Shown here: positions 21,285-34,389 of the stretch, one piece after another
How positions within the stretch are numbered: position 1 is the stretch's first letter
Layout: every line of letters begins with the position of its first letter
DNA from: Pegea sp. RAD2-039
Taxonomy: Eukaryota > Chordata > Thaliacea > Salpida > Salpidae
Reading direction: 5' to 3'
Length of the DNA stretch: 64,000 bases
NCBI GenBank assembly: GCA_034620365.1
Contig: JAQGEQ010000110.1
Span: forward strand, 620,001 to 684,000
Notes under the pieces: generated by a model
What the model was told of the DNA's origin: nothing
Seen by the model: the letters and a program-made list of their open reading frames with translations, nothing else
Database searches by the model: none
Made by a program: the position numbers and the translations under genes

Positions 21285-24200
21285 ATGTTGCATTTTGATT
21301 TGATATCAAAAAATATCGGTCAAGATGGAAAAGCTCAAATTCTGATGCTTTGCCTATTAATTTGTGGAAATGCTTTCGAAGGACTAACAGCGATTTCCAC
21401 AGTTTTTATTGCTTATTCTCCAAAATTCAGGTTATTCTCATCATTTTATTACAATAAAAATACAACAAAAGTTTCTACATAAAATAATTTAGTTTGTTAT
21501 TGGTGTATAAGAATTTAAAAATAATATCTATAGAAAGCAAGAAAATAAAGTAAATTAAAATTAATTTTCACTGAAACAATTCTTTAATGAGTACAGATGT
21601 GAAGTATCACCCTTAGATGAATATGTGAAAAATGAATCAACAATTTTAGATATAACTACAAGTTTTGACATAAGCAAAAATGAATATAATGGTTGTAGCA
21701 GGTAACTAAAGTTGGTTGATGTTGTTAGATTATTTTCCTTGTACCAACAAGTAATTTTGAATAATAGGTATGGATATGATATTTCCAACTGTAACAAAAC
21801 ACTTGAGTGTGTTGATAAGAAAGCTCCGCTGATCCCATGTGAAAATGGATATCACTATGATAAGTCAATTTTTACAAAAACAGCTACTACTCAAGTAAAT
21901 GAGCTTTGACTTTTGAAATATTCACCAGATTCAAGCTGGCTATGTTATTTATAATATAAACATTGCAGTTTTATTAAAAATGAATTGATTAAGTTCTTTT
22001 AACAGTTTAACATGGTTTGCGGAGATTCTTTTTTCAAAACTCTTTCTACAAGCATGTACCAACTGGGTTGCCTTATTGGACTGCTGTTTTCTGCCACACT
22101 AGCTGATAGGTAACCTACAATAGCTGTTTTTTCATTCTATGGATTTTATTAATATCTTTAGATATGGAAGAAAAATAGTTTTTTTAGTTGCATATGTTGG
22201 AGGATTGGCATTTAATTTTGGAGCTAGCTATAGCCAAACAAAAGCTTCCTATATTATTTGTCGTCTTTTTACAGGACTTTTTGGACTGGCAGCGTCTTCA
22301 GTTTCTTACTTGCATGGTAATCTGATATAAATTTAAACCTTGCTCACTAACTTATCCAAATTAAGATTTTTCTTATAGATTTTTATGTTTTCGAAATGTT
22401 TGCACTTTTTAGACTTAAATTAAAGGCATAGAAATCGTTTTTTAGCTATGGAATTAGCAAGCATTAAATTAAGTAAAGTCGAATTTTGTAGATTAAGGTA
22501 TGAAATAAATAATCTTTTTTTCAGCTTTAGAATTGGCAAGCATTGAAAAAAGAGCATTATTTTCCTTGATTATCGACTTGTCTTTTCCCTTGGGTTATAT
22601 GGTTTTCACTTTAATTGCTTACTTGTGGAGAGATTGGAATAATGCTTTGGTTAGAATTTAAGCTTTTGTTCATACTATAAAATGACAAAGAAAATAATTA
22701 AATAAAGGTTTCATTTTCAAGAAACTTAAAATAATGTTCTTATGCTGATCAATTTTGTTTCTGATGTGTTTTTTAAATCTATTGATATTTTGGTGAACTA
22801 GGTAAAGAATTTTTAATCGCAATTAACTTGACTTTCCAATATTCTAGTTCTATTCATCGATTATAGCAAGTCCTATCGTTATTTTGATCGTTTTTCTTCC
22901 TGAATCCCCGAGATGGCTGTTTTCAAAAAATAAAGATCACCAAGGAAAACAGGTTTGTGATTTGATGCAAGAATGACATTTATAACAAAAATTTTAAGCT
23001 TTGCTGTTATCAAAAGTAAATAAATAATATTTATAATTAATTTTATAATTTTAAATAGCAGAAATTACAAGTTGCTTGTAGTGATGAAAGTTTTATTTTT
23101 TAGGTTGCAATGAAAATTGCAAAATTCAATGGAATAAAACTTGATGAAGATTTATGGAAAAAAGCTGAGATTGTTGAATCGACTTCTAAATCGGTAGTAT
23201 GCTTTATTTCTTTTAGATTTTTTTCAAAAGTTGAAGACATTGAAGACAGTACTTGAGAATGTTTATTTAGATTTTATTTGTTACTTTCAATAATATTTTT
23301 CAATATTACAATCTTCAGAAGATGATTGCTTCAAATTAACTTTATCAACAAAATTTCAGAATTCAAACATTACCGACGATGATTCATTATTGATATTTGT
23401 CAAACATCCTGATTCAAGAAAAATCATGTTAAGTTTGCTTTTCTGTTGGTGAGTTTTTCTAATAAAATCATTCTAAACATTGATAACAAATCTTTTATTT
23501 AGGAAGACTTAACAGTAGTTTTGTTGTCAACATCTTTTTAGAAAAACTTTAGAAATTGTTTTATTACCGAAAATGATTAAATTTTTTATGAAAAAAGTTA
23601 ATCAATGATAACTTAATTTCGATGTATACATCAATTGAAGTAGTTTATACAAAATTCAAAAATATTTTATAAAACAGTTAAAAGATCGTTATACTTCATT
23701 AGGTTTACAGTAGCATCTGCATTTTTTATGATCAGTCTTAATGCGGAAATTCTACCTGGCAACGTTTTTATGAACAACATTATAAGTTAGTTTCTTGATT
23801 CAAAAAATGGTTCTAGGTTATTAATACTTAGAATCGGTCAAAATGAATAAGTACTGAAATAGTTTATTGTATGATTTCAGATGGATTGATGGAAATCGGC
23901 TCATTAATATTCATTTTTTTCTTTACTTCTTTTTTTGGTAGAAGAACATTAATGGCTAGTGGACAAACTCTGACAGGGATATCATTAATTAATTCAACTA
24001 TATTTTCCGAATTCGGTAGTTGGTTCTTTTAGATTTAATTATTTGTTGAAATGATTTAAATGACAAGATGTTAAAGTCATTAGTGATTACTTTTCCAACA
24101 TTTGCTAATTAAGAAAATATTTAGGTTTTAAAACTACCAGCCTTGTTTTTATGTTTTTGGCAAAATTCTTTGCAACTTTGGCATATTTTGAAATCGGTTT

Positions 24201-25208
24201 GCTGACAGCAGAAATCCTACCAACCGTTGCAAGGTACCTTTTTTCTAAATTTCTTTAATTTTCTCTCACACAAAATCAACCCTAATTTAATTTTCAAACC
24301 AAAGTCTTGGTAATAATACATAGAACCTCAAACTATCTGAAATTAGATTTTATTTTTAACAAAGATTAATTTCTGTAATTATAAAACAATTTTTGTTAGC
24401 TCATACTTTTAGCAATAGACTTTGACTATTTAGTTTCAGTTTAATTCTTATATTTTAGAGTAAGAGGTTGTTCTTTTCTTACCGCTGTCGGTAGAATTGG
24501 ATCTTTTTCTTCCCAATTTATCGTTCACTTTCAATTATACAAAAAATGGATTCCAAACTCTGTATTTGGAGTATTAAGTAGGCTCAAAAAACATTTTTAT
24601 GTTAGAATAAAATATACTTTCATCTATATTTTGTAGAACCGATTAATTTTCAATTAAGTTGTAAATAATACAATAATTTCAATGAAAAATAAATTAAAAT
24701 ATTTGCATTTTATTAAAGAAGGAAACTAAACTGATAAGATGCCGTCTAAAAATTATGCTGACGATAATCATGAGCTGCTTTGAAAGAAATTTTTATAAAA
24801 TACTTTCTAGAAGTAATATTTCAATTTTTAGAGTCATAAATTTTAAAGCTGAAATTGATAGATATAAGTTCTTATTTTGATATAGACAAATTTGAAGCAC
24901 AAATTAAGAATTAGTTTTAAGTACACTTTTTAAGCTAGGATATAACATATCTTTCGTTTTCAGTCCTTATTGCATCTTCAACTTGTTTAATTCTTCCCGA
25001 AACCAAGAATTGCATAATGATGGAATCGATTGAAGAAGCGAAATACTTTTACACACACAAAAAACAAATGTTTGTAAATTTTTTAAACTTAATTTATAAA
25101 AACAAATTCTGTTAAACTAATGTTGCGTTTTTTAGGAGCATAAAAACTAAAGGAGCCACTAACCAAGCATTTGAATCAGAATCAAACCATGTGTACGAAA
25201 ATTTATAA
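21285..25208 (+). CDS. SLC22-family organic ion transporter, complete copy B
   Basis: Plasma-membrane major facilitator superfamily transporter of the organic cation/carnitine (SLC22) type, about 555 residues in about 15 exons. Exons are approximately 21285-21430, 21589-21701, 21768-21892, 22006-22110, 22161-22313, 22525-22649, 22847-22950, 23104-23194, 23360-23449, 23702-23790, 23880-24015, 24125-24233, 24460-24579, 24964-25065 and 25137-25208. Seen in order: first membrane segment, a large extracellular loop with six Cys and NES/NKT glycosylation sites, FNMVCGDS, ATLADRYGRK (signature between helices 2 and 3), LPESPRWLFSKNK, GRR loop, LTAEILPTVAR, GRIGSF, and LPETKN near the C-terminus. All are classic SLC22 landmarks. 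Substrate cannot be told. Unlike copies A and C, the TAA after SNHV is TAC, adding YENL before the stop. Confidence 0.9.
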
Positions 25209-28200
25209 ACAAAGAAGTCAAGTATTTTCTATTATAAAGGTTTTGACTCTAGCGTATTGACTTTATTAAATGTAAATATCTTGTGTAGTTATCAGCTTTT
25301 AACATTTTGCTCTTTTTAACAATTGGGCATCGGAGTTTCCGTTTAATTATTAATTTAAATATTATTAGAATGTCGGAAAAAATGCGTCAATATTGTACAG
25401 ATTTTATATTAAGCTCATAAAGACGATATTTGTATAATAAAAGAGTATGTCGCATCTAGGGAAATCGTTTCTAGTTAGCGATGTTTTAATGGATTTTAGT
25501 CAGATGATATTGGGTAAGAGTTTGAGAGTTTAATGCTGATTGATAGAAGCATTCGTCAGAAGCTAACTTATGTCTGAATTGAAACTATAAATTAAGAAAC
25601 TCTAATAAGATGAAAGTATAAATGATTCGGTAGTACTAGGTTTAGTAGCCAGCAGCATTAAATTTCCACAACTATTTAGTCATGACAAATTGAATAGAAT
25701 ATTGAAGAAAAGAAGCCCAATATATATCTGCCTTATGGAAAACCCTTGAAAAAGCAAGAAAACTTGAGACATATTTATTAATAGTGACTTATTTTTTGAT
25801 CACTAAGAAGTGGATTATTGACATAATCATGTTTGACTACACATAAAAAACATAATTTTAAATTTAAATGAGTCTGAAGTTTCACATTATTTAACTTAGA
25901 AGTAATCTAAATTGTTGACTCAAACTCTTTACAGCTTCTGATTTTTATCATTTACTCTATCATCCTTTACGTTAAGCTTATTAAATACTTTTAATTACTT
26001 AAGTTTTATTGCTTTTTAAATATATCATCCTAATTTGAAAATTAATAATTTAAATATGTTAAAATGTTGTTGGAAGATTCGAAAGATAAATACTAATTTA
26101 CCACTTCAAAAAATTAAAAAACTTTCTCCTTATAAAATATAACCTAGTAGGAAGTGATAATTATTATTATGTTTATTCATAGTGAAATTAAATTTGCTAA
26201 TAATAATAATGACAATCTTTAACTTTGATATATCTTATCGATATAAATATTATCTATGAGTCTATAAGGCTAATATGAAATACAGTTTATAAGAAACATG
26301 TTTGTAATTTACCTACTAGCTCGCTTATCTTTAAACCTAGCAGTGTTAACATTATCAAAAAAGTAACAACAGAAAGAATAGCAGTATTAATTAATAGATG
26401 AAAAATAATTCTAATGATAGAAAAAATAATTTTTGACATTAAGATGAAAAATTATTTATTTGGAAAATAAATTTACCAAGTATTTTAGATTGATATTTTT
26501 TCATAATTTTTGTCAATATCTTCGGTTCAATCTTCATTAACGGTTTCTTAGAATGATTTTTCGTTAAGAAACTTAATTTTTTAATATTTTATAAGTTTAA
26601 ATATTTATTTTAGATAATGTATGGCTGCAGCTGATAAACTATACAGCTTTTATAGTGGAGATAAAACAATATGACTGCAGAAAAAGCCTTAAGTATTACA
26701 GTTTAAAATATTTTATAAATAAAAAACATAAAAACACTGCGGAGGCATAGATAAGCTTAAATAAGTGAAGTAACTTTGAGTAAGTTTGGCATTGAGCTAA
26801 CCAAAATTCTTTTCAGCATCTGAAAGAAATTTTCCCAAAAATTCTGGTTTTTAAATCAACTTTTATATTTTATTTTCAAATCAAAATGCAACAATTTTCT
26901 ATTTTGCCTAGCCACTGATAATAAACAAATATATAGTATAAATTTTAATTGGCTAGTAAATCAATTTCTAAAATTAACTTTTAAACTAACTAAGTTTTTT
27001 ATATTTTCACTCAACTAGTTTTGCAAACTATTAAGATGTTAATTTGAAACGAGTATCAATATATAAAATAAGTATAAAAATCAAAAAATCAATCTAAGTG
27101 ATACAATTTGTAATGCTAACAAAAACTAAGAAACTAAAGTTTTTGCTTTTGCGTTATTTACTTTGTTGGTTTACATTCTAACTCTTTTTTTATTTTTTAG
27201 GGATGATATTAAGGTGCAGTTGAGTTTGTATGTTTTAAATCTCTAACTGGTTTCATCTCTACTTGTATTTATCTCAGTTAATTCGACAAGAATCAAAACA
27301 TTTATCATGAAATATAACTTTGTTTGAGTCAGCCACGTTTTTAGAATAAAAACAAAATCTACCCTGTGTTTTTTGTCATTTTTTAGTTTATTGACTTTTT
27401 CATACTCCTTACAAGATCTTTAGTAGTTTAATAATGTAATTGACTAAAAGTAAAATCCAAAGCTTAAAATATACAATGTAAGAATAATATAATTCTAAAA
27501 ATTGTAATTGTCAAACTTTAATTTGATACTTAAGACAATTCAAGCTTTTATATTATTAATATTATACTTTTTTATGAGATACAAGTTTGAATAAAAGCAC
27601 TCTAACAATTTTTTGTCGATAATACAATATAAGCTGGTTCAAATGAATATGGATAGAAAACGTGAACTTTACTTCATTTATTGCAAAAAAATATGAGAAG
27701 TTTAAAATTTCTGTTTTTTTGAAAATAAATTTATTCATTAAATTTTTCAAAATGATTTTAAACACTACAAACAAAAGATAAAAATTTGCATTTAAGTCTT
27801 ACAAAACTTTTTAATAATTTTCTTTTTTACAAGGAAAACATTGCAATTAGTAAAACTTCTATCTATTTTAACTTTTTCTTAGACTAAAATTGAGACAAAC
27901 TTTGACAAAATTTTAAAAAAATTATTGAATCAAAAACTATTAGAAAATTTTCTTTTTTTAAGAAAGAGAGAAAGCGCCAGAAGTTGTTTTAAATAAAGAA
28001 GACAGTTTAAAATGTTGTGTCAAAGCTATAATAGGGAATGTAATTGTCATTATTCAATTTGAACTTTCAATTTAAAAGATGTTTAATTACACAGTCTTTT
28101 ACAGTATAATTTATACAAAGAATAGTTAATATGTAATTAATTTTTTAAATTATAATTTTAGATGACTCTATATGTGGGCTTTATTTGCTTAAAATATAAA

Positions 28201-28464
28201 CGAGGTTATTTTCTTCATATGCAAGCATTACGGTTTTGATTTGCTATAAGAGCTGTTGAATTTGTAACTTGCATCCACACTTTAAATAAATGAATAAATA
28301 AATAAAGTCAAAATATATGTAAGATTCAGTCTAAAATATCAGATTTAAACATGACATTTTTTCTATGAACTTTTATTTAAGCTTTGTTCCTAAGTAACAC
28401 AATCAGTAAGCTTTTACATGCAATTGATTTATTTGGTTTCCAAATAATCACGTAATAATTCATT
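25209..28464. repeat. Palindrome arm sequence downstream of copy B
   Basis: Non-coding, AT-rich. 25209-26200 mirrors 36040-37030. The 26880-27960 part is also a direct repeat of 40930-42070, the region upstream of copy C, so promoter-like sequence of the gene family is present here without an intact gene. Short ORFs here have no family resemblance. Confidence 0.75.
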
Positions 28465-29010
28465 GATTTAGATACTTTGGAAATTCGAAGAATTAAATAC
28501 GACTTAATTCTTATTTTTAAAAGTTTCAATAGTTATTATCGACAATTTAATTGACCTTCAGTTTGATGATTTTTTTTTCCATTAGTCCTTCCCTCAAGAT
28601 CTATCTACTCAGACGACAAACATTACAATTAAATAAACCCATGTAACTTGGTACATTAATCAGAGCGAACGTTTCTCATACTGCTTAATTAGTACTTGGA
28701 ACCAGCTGCCATCATACATTGTCATGTCAGAATCACTCGCGTTGTTCAAGCAGTAGTTGAACCGTTATAATATTGCCAACATTGTCGTTTCTAAATTGTG
28801 ATTCTTTTCTACTTTTAAATTATTAACAGTATATGTAATTGTTCACAGTTATATGCTTTGAGGACTGCCGAAATGCCATGTGTTACATCTTTTTATTTGT
28901 ACATTTCCAACTTAATAGATAGTATTTGAGAAAATGTGTGTTAGCAATAGGTGCTCTCCTCATACATCATCCTTTGCATTTATTGAAATAAATAAATAAT
29001 TGAAATAAAA
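28465..29010 (+). mobile_element. Non-LTR retrotransposon (LINE) 3' fragment
   Basis: Decayed ORF2 end: DTLEIRRIKYDLILIFK and STWNQLPSYIVMSESLALFK match the usual C-terminal segment of CR1/Jockey-like ORF2 proteins. It is followed by a 3' UTR ending CATTTATTGAAATAAATAAATAATTG, a tail of short ATAAA repeats. Frameshifts and stops are present. It is mirrored almost perfectly in the right palindrome arm. Confidence 0.85.
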
Positions 29011-29110
29011 GATAAAGTTTTGTTCAAATTGTCACATTTTTGCTAGCTTATGAAGTTTTTATGGTTTTAGTTTGTTTTAACAAAATACTATAAAAAGCGG
29101 CTAATTATTA

Positions 29111-30090
29111 TAAGAATATCTTTCTTTGTAGTGCATGGTGTGATATTAACTGTGGAAATTTGTAGCTTTATTGTTAAAGGTACGATTTACACGTTAGTCG
29201 AGAATTGTACAATTCAAGGTGCAGAGTGTTTTATGCTTTTATTATTATTCTTAGCATTCAAACCAGATAACTTCTTATATTTATATTATTATCAGACTTC
29301 AAGACAAGCACCATCTTAGACGCATTTTTGTACAACAAATTATATAGATAGCAGAAAAAAGTTTTATCCATAGTTCTAGTTTTAAAGTATGGTCTAAGTT
29401 TACAAAGATTTAATTTGATTAACCTTCAGGTGTTGATTTTGTACTGAGAAGCATGTAAATAGTCATTACAAAATTTGTTTCAAATTTAAACGATGAAAAT
29501 TTCTACTAAATCAGGAATATAACCGTTGAACTCTTAAATTCAACAACGCCTTTCAGTAAGCTACACCAATCAAAACGTATCTGTCAACAGGTAAATATTT
29601 TGATATAAAAATACAACCTTTGGATTACTTCTTGCTCTTTAAGAAAGATTTTGTAAGATACTATTACTGTTATGAATAACAGATACAAAATGAGAAAATA
29701 AGTGAAGAAGTTGAAAAAACTGACTGCAGTATATAGCATTTAATTAAACCAATTAATAAAAATTATATACAAATAAAACTGAATATTTACATAATTTACA
29801 TATATCTCAATTATTTGTAATTATTTATATAACAACAAATTATTAGTATACGACAACATCTTTGGTAAAGACACGTTTTATATATTTGGGTCCATTTCAA
29901 ACCCTTCTTTAATGTTTCCTTTAGTCTTCAAGTCTCTAAACAAATTTTTAATAAAAAGAATTTTTATAAGTACTTACTATTTATTTTAAATAAAAGTTTT
30001 ATTTACTTATTTAACATCGTTGTTTTTTAGCATTTAATTCTGTTTTAAAATTGAAAAAATGAAAAAAATTACAAAAGTAAATAATACAAA
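29111..30090. other. Palindrome spacer, no gene seen
   Basis: AT-rich. It carries a 62-codon ORF at 29131-29319 without recognisable motifs. No coding evidence was found. Confidence 0.5.
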
Positions 30091-32390
30091 CATTTGCTTC
30101 TTGTATTTGTAAAAATACTTCGCTTCTTCAATTGATTCCATTGCTTTACAATTCTTTGTTTCAGGAATAATCACACAAGCAATAGAAGAAAGAAAAACTG
30201 AGATTCAAATGTTGATGATTATTACTCAATAATAATTATTAGAAAACATTTTACTCAAAGTAAGCTGTTTTTGAGTTTGTTATTTGAAATATCTGCTACA
30301 ATTTTTTTAAGTGTAGTAAAAGTTATCTACTTTTAAGAACATAAATTTATTTTTTATAAAAGTAAGTATCTAAATCTACTACTGAAACTATTCGGTAATG
30401 GTGTAAATACTAGAGTTGGAAAAAAGTTAAAACTGTTTATACGTAATATTCCAAACACCGTAATTGGAATCCATTTACTATAAAATTGAAGAAAAACTAT
30501 AACTTGACAAGAAGTTGATCCAATTCTACCAACAGAATTCAGTAATGAGTATGCATTAGCTCTAGAAACAAATGTTGAATAAAAAAAAAGTCAAAAATAT
30601 TATACCATTTACTAGAGTTTAGCTGTTAGTAACTTTGTAGATAATTACTAGTACTATCTTAGGACAAAATATTTATTTATTTTCATGTTTTTCACCTCAA
30701 TAATTTTATAAAAATGCTAATGATATCAATTTGTTTCAATCAATATTTTCAACAAATCTGTGAGGTCTTCTAAGAATAATAAAAATAACTCTTATCAAAG
30801 TTTAATTTACAACTTTATTTATGTTTTTTTGGTATTAACTAATCTATGTTAACTTTTGATGTAACTTTGTTGAAACTAACTTACCTCAAAACTGTAGGTA
30901 GAAGCTCTGCTGTTAATAACATTATGACATAATATGTCAAGGTAATGGAAAACTTTGCTGAAAGCATGAAAGCCAATCTGATATTCTTATAACTTAAATA
31001 TATAACTTTTTAAATTAATTAAAGAAAATTTTTAAAGTAGATTAGCACATATAGTCTAATGAAATGATGAAAGTATATAACTCTTTATATGTTACTTCAA
31101 AAACAGATCAGTTAACAAGCTTTAATAATGAAGAAAAAGTGATTTCAATTTAATTATCAACTAGCATTTTAAAATCCCTTTATTTATAAAGAAATTTAAA
31201 TTACCAAAAATATTTCTACTTTGAGATAGTTTGAATAGGCTAAGATGCTTATAGAGATTGAAATTGTTAAAAATATAAAGCAAACAACAACTTACCAAGC
31301 TCACTACAAATGGTGGAAACTAGTAAAAACAATCCTGTTAAAATTTGTCCACGAATCAACAACCTTTTTCGTTTAAAATATAATGTTGCGACAAAGGTGG
31401 ACACCAATGAAGTAATTTCCATCAAACCGTCTATTATACAACAAATATAAAGATTATTATCTGCTTAATTTTAAAAGTCATGATTGCCATAGAAAATCAC
31501 AAAATATATTTTTAAGTAATTTTAAAAGTAATAACTAACTTAAAATGCTGTTAAGAAACACATCACCCGGCAAAACGTCGGCATTTAGACTGACCATGAA
31601 AAAAGCAGAGGCAACTGTGAACCTATTAAAAAACAAAAAAGATACAAACATCTTTAAAAAATAATTTATGAGAATATTAGTGTCGCCAACATCCTACCCA
31701 CACTAATTAGTTGTGCTTTACTGTAACACGTCAAGCAAAATACTTAATACAAAATAAAAAATAGTTTCTATTAAAATGGCTTAATCTTTAAAACAAATTT
31801 TTGTCTATGTGGACTAGTTTATGTATTCTATGAAAAACTTGAAGTTATATTTCTGTTTATATTAAAAAACGTTGTGAATATATATATAAGTTTTAATAAA
31901 ATTACTTTAAAACTTTTCTTAACTAATACTGAAAAACTTTAAAAGTAAATTACGAGAAATTGAATTCAAAATTTAGTGAAGCCGAATTTCTTTGCTTAAA
32001 AAAAGTTTATCATTACTAAATAAACAGATTATACACTCTCACCACGTGAACATCAAGCTAATAATATGCCATTGAGTCACTGAACATTCCATAATAATCA
32101 ACCATAAACTATTTTTCTGAAATCATAATAGAAAATTAAAGAAAATTTTATTGGATTGCCAACAACTTTATCAGAATAAAAATCCAATTTAAAGAAAAGT
32201 GAAATAAAGTAAATTTTAGAATATTTCTGTGAATTACTTATTAAGTTTATTTTATGAAAATACAAAAAAGAAAACAAACATTTGATTCAGAAGTCGATTC
32301 AACAATCTCAGCTTTTTTCCATATATCTTCATCAAGTTTTATCCCATTGATTTTTATAATTTTCCTTGCAATAAAACCTTGCAATAAAAC
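30090..32390 (-). pseudogene. Diverged SLC22-type transporter fragment E in the palindrome spacer
   Basis: Minus-strand exons equivalent to 8 and 10-14 of copy B. 32390-32280 gives IKINGIKLDEDIWKKAEIVE; 31620-31545 gives SLNADVLPGDVFLNSIL; 31435-31295 gives LVSTFVATLYFKRKRLL; 30990-30890 gives YYVIMLLTAELLPTVL; 30560-30430 gives NSVGRIGSTSCQVIV; 30220-30100 gives VIIPETKNCKAMESIEEAKY. It differs from A-D at many residues, so it represents an older paralogue. Exons 1-7 and 9 were not found. Probably nonfunctional. Confidence 0.8.
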
Positions 32391-32399
32391 GCTTTTTGG

Positions 32400-32960
32400 T
32401 TTCATAAATCGCAAACTTATGGCGAGATCTCAAATACCTCCCCTAATTGATAACAGCAACCAGCTGTGATGGAACCAGAAAATGAAACTAACTTGCTAAA
32501 CAATCAATTTAATAGCGTTTTTATAACCGATGATGGCAACACTCCTTCTCTCTCCTACTCCGACATTCTTACAAATGTCTGTGAGATATTAGATATTGAC
32601 ATAAAAACAAAGCTGGGATCTGATCTGCGGTGTTGGAAACTGATGATTTTAAAGAAGAAACAGCCTTAGATACCATAACGACCGTTATAATAAAGAATAA
32701 TAATAAGAAAAACTATTTCCGCTTTATCACTACCTTTATCGCTTCTCTTTAAGTTGACTCTGAGGCGAGGAAGACTTCCACAAACTTGGAAGAATGCTAT
32801 TATTACTCCAATTCATAAAAAGGGTCCCAGAAACACTGCACTTAACTACAGACCAGTTTCGCTGACTTCAGTTATCTGCAGAACTCAAGGACATATCATT
32901 CACATTGATTTGAATGCTAAGGACAATAATATAAGACTGAAATACTCTGACCTTGAACTT
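32400..32960 (+). mobile_element. LINE ORF2 fragment, start of reverse transcriptase
   Basis: Frameshifted pieces. ANLLNNQFNSVF-type residues (32480-32520) and GRLPQTWKNAIITPIHKKG plus YRPVSLTSVICR (32765-32880) are the first conserved blocks of non-LTR reverse transcriptases. The catalytic palm is missing after 32885. It abuts the diverged transporter fragment. Confidence 0.85.
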
Positions 32961-33039
32961 TACAATTCTCGACTAACGAATAAATCGTCCATTTAACAAT
33001 GATGATAATTATAGTAGTTAAATTAATATAGTATTTTGT

Positions 33040-33562
33040 TAACACAAATTAAAAACATAAAAATTTCATAAGCTACCAAAAATGTGACAATCTGAATAAA
33101 ACTTTATCTTTTATTTCAATTATTCATTTATTTCAATAAATGCAAAGGATGATGTATGAGGAGAGCACCTATTGCTAACACACATTTTCTCAAATACTAT
33201 CTATTAAGTTGGAAATGTACAAATAAAAAGATGTAACACATGGCATTTCGGCAGTCCTCAAAGCATATAACTGTGAACAATTACATATACTGTTAATAAT
33301 TTAAAAGTAGAAAAGAATCACAATTTAGAAACGACAATGTTGGCAATATTATAACGGTTCAACTACTGCTTGAACAACGCGAGTGATTCTGACATGACAA
33401 TGTATGATGGCAGCTGGTTCCAAGTACTAATTAAGCAGTATGAGAAAAGTTTGCTCTGATTAATTTACCAAGTTACATGGGTTTATTTAATTGTAATGTT
33501 TGTCGTCTGAGTAGATAGATCTTGAGGGAAGGACTAATGAAAAAAAAAATCATCAAACTGAA
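33040..33562 (-). mobile_element. LINE 3' end, mirror image of 28550-29080
   Basis: Reverse complement of the left-arm LINE 3' end, with only scattered differences (for example GGTACATTAATC against GGTAAATTAATC). It must have been copied with the palindrome rather than inserted independently. Confidence 0.9.
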
Positions 33563-34065
33563 GGTCAATTAAAGGAGGGTGCATAAGGAGAGCACCTCTT
33601 GCTAAAACAGATTCTCTCAAATACTATCTATTAAGTTGGAAAAAGATGTAATACATGGCATTTCGGCCAAGGTCTAGGACCGAAGATACTCGTTGAATAA
33701 TAAATCTATATATGGAGTATTGGTTCAAGGAATTTACAGCTGGCTTACGAAGAAAATTCATAAGTTCAAACTTTGTGGGCTGGATTCTGAGCTACAAGCT
33801 CCTAGACCAGTTTTCTACAGTGTGTAGTGCAGTTTGAAGGATTACAAGATAATAGCTTGATATCATCTGAATACACAAAACCACTGACATCATATACTGC
33901 TACTAATCTTCGGATGAAGTCTTCAATGAATATTAAAAAGAGAAGGGGACCAGAACGGAACCTTGAGGAACACTACGAGTGATTTGACTAGAAGTAGATA
34001 AAGATCTTTCTACACGAGTTTGTTTGGTTCGAAACCTGATAATACACAAAATGGCTTCAATCATG
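33563..34065 (-). mobile_element. LINE ORF2 fragment with reverse-transcriptase core, internally deleted
   Basis: On the minus strand: SVPQGSV then FVYSDDIKLLS, the palm motif with YSDD in place of YADD, and RVSSVLDLG-like residues. The sequence then jumps from CCTTGG directly into the 3' UTR end (GGCCGAAATGCCATG), so the C-terminal part of ORF2 is deleted. Compare 52370-53222, where that part is present. Several stops; dead copy. Confidence 0.8.
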
Positions 34066-34389
34066 TTAAAATTTCAAAATCAAGCTTATAAAAAGTAAAC
34101 TTAGCCACGTAATTAGCTTTTTTATATGATATTTATTCAACACATGGCCGCATATGACAAAATATATAGCTCTTATATCAAACGAAAACAAACCAATATG
34201 AGCTGGTAAATGAGAAGTGGGTTTTAATTATTAAAATTTAGCATAATTAATATAGAAAGTTTATAATACTGCAGAAGAATAAGAAAATATTAATTTTAAA
34301 TTAAAAAACCAATTAAAACAAAATAAATAAAAAAACTGACAGTGCTATCTATTACTTGTTGGCAAATCTACTTAAATCTAATAGGTATT

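Larger units (their letters stand above)
20108..29110 (+). repeat. Left arm of a ~9 kb inverted repeat (palindrome)
   Basis: Matches the reverse complement of 33000-42082. In the 21285-23104 stretch coordinates sum to exactly 62243 with no indel (for example 22139 to 40104, 21712 to 40531), so identity there is extremely high. The sum drifts by only 1 by 25210. Towards the centre there are larger indels, but the LINE 3' end at 28465-29010 is still matched at 33040-33562. The arm contains transporter copy B. Confidence 0.93.
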
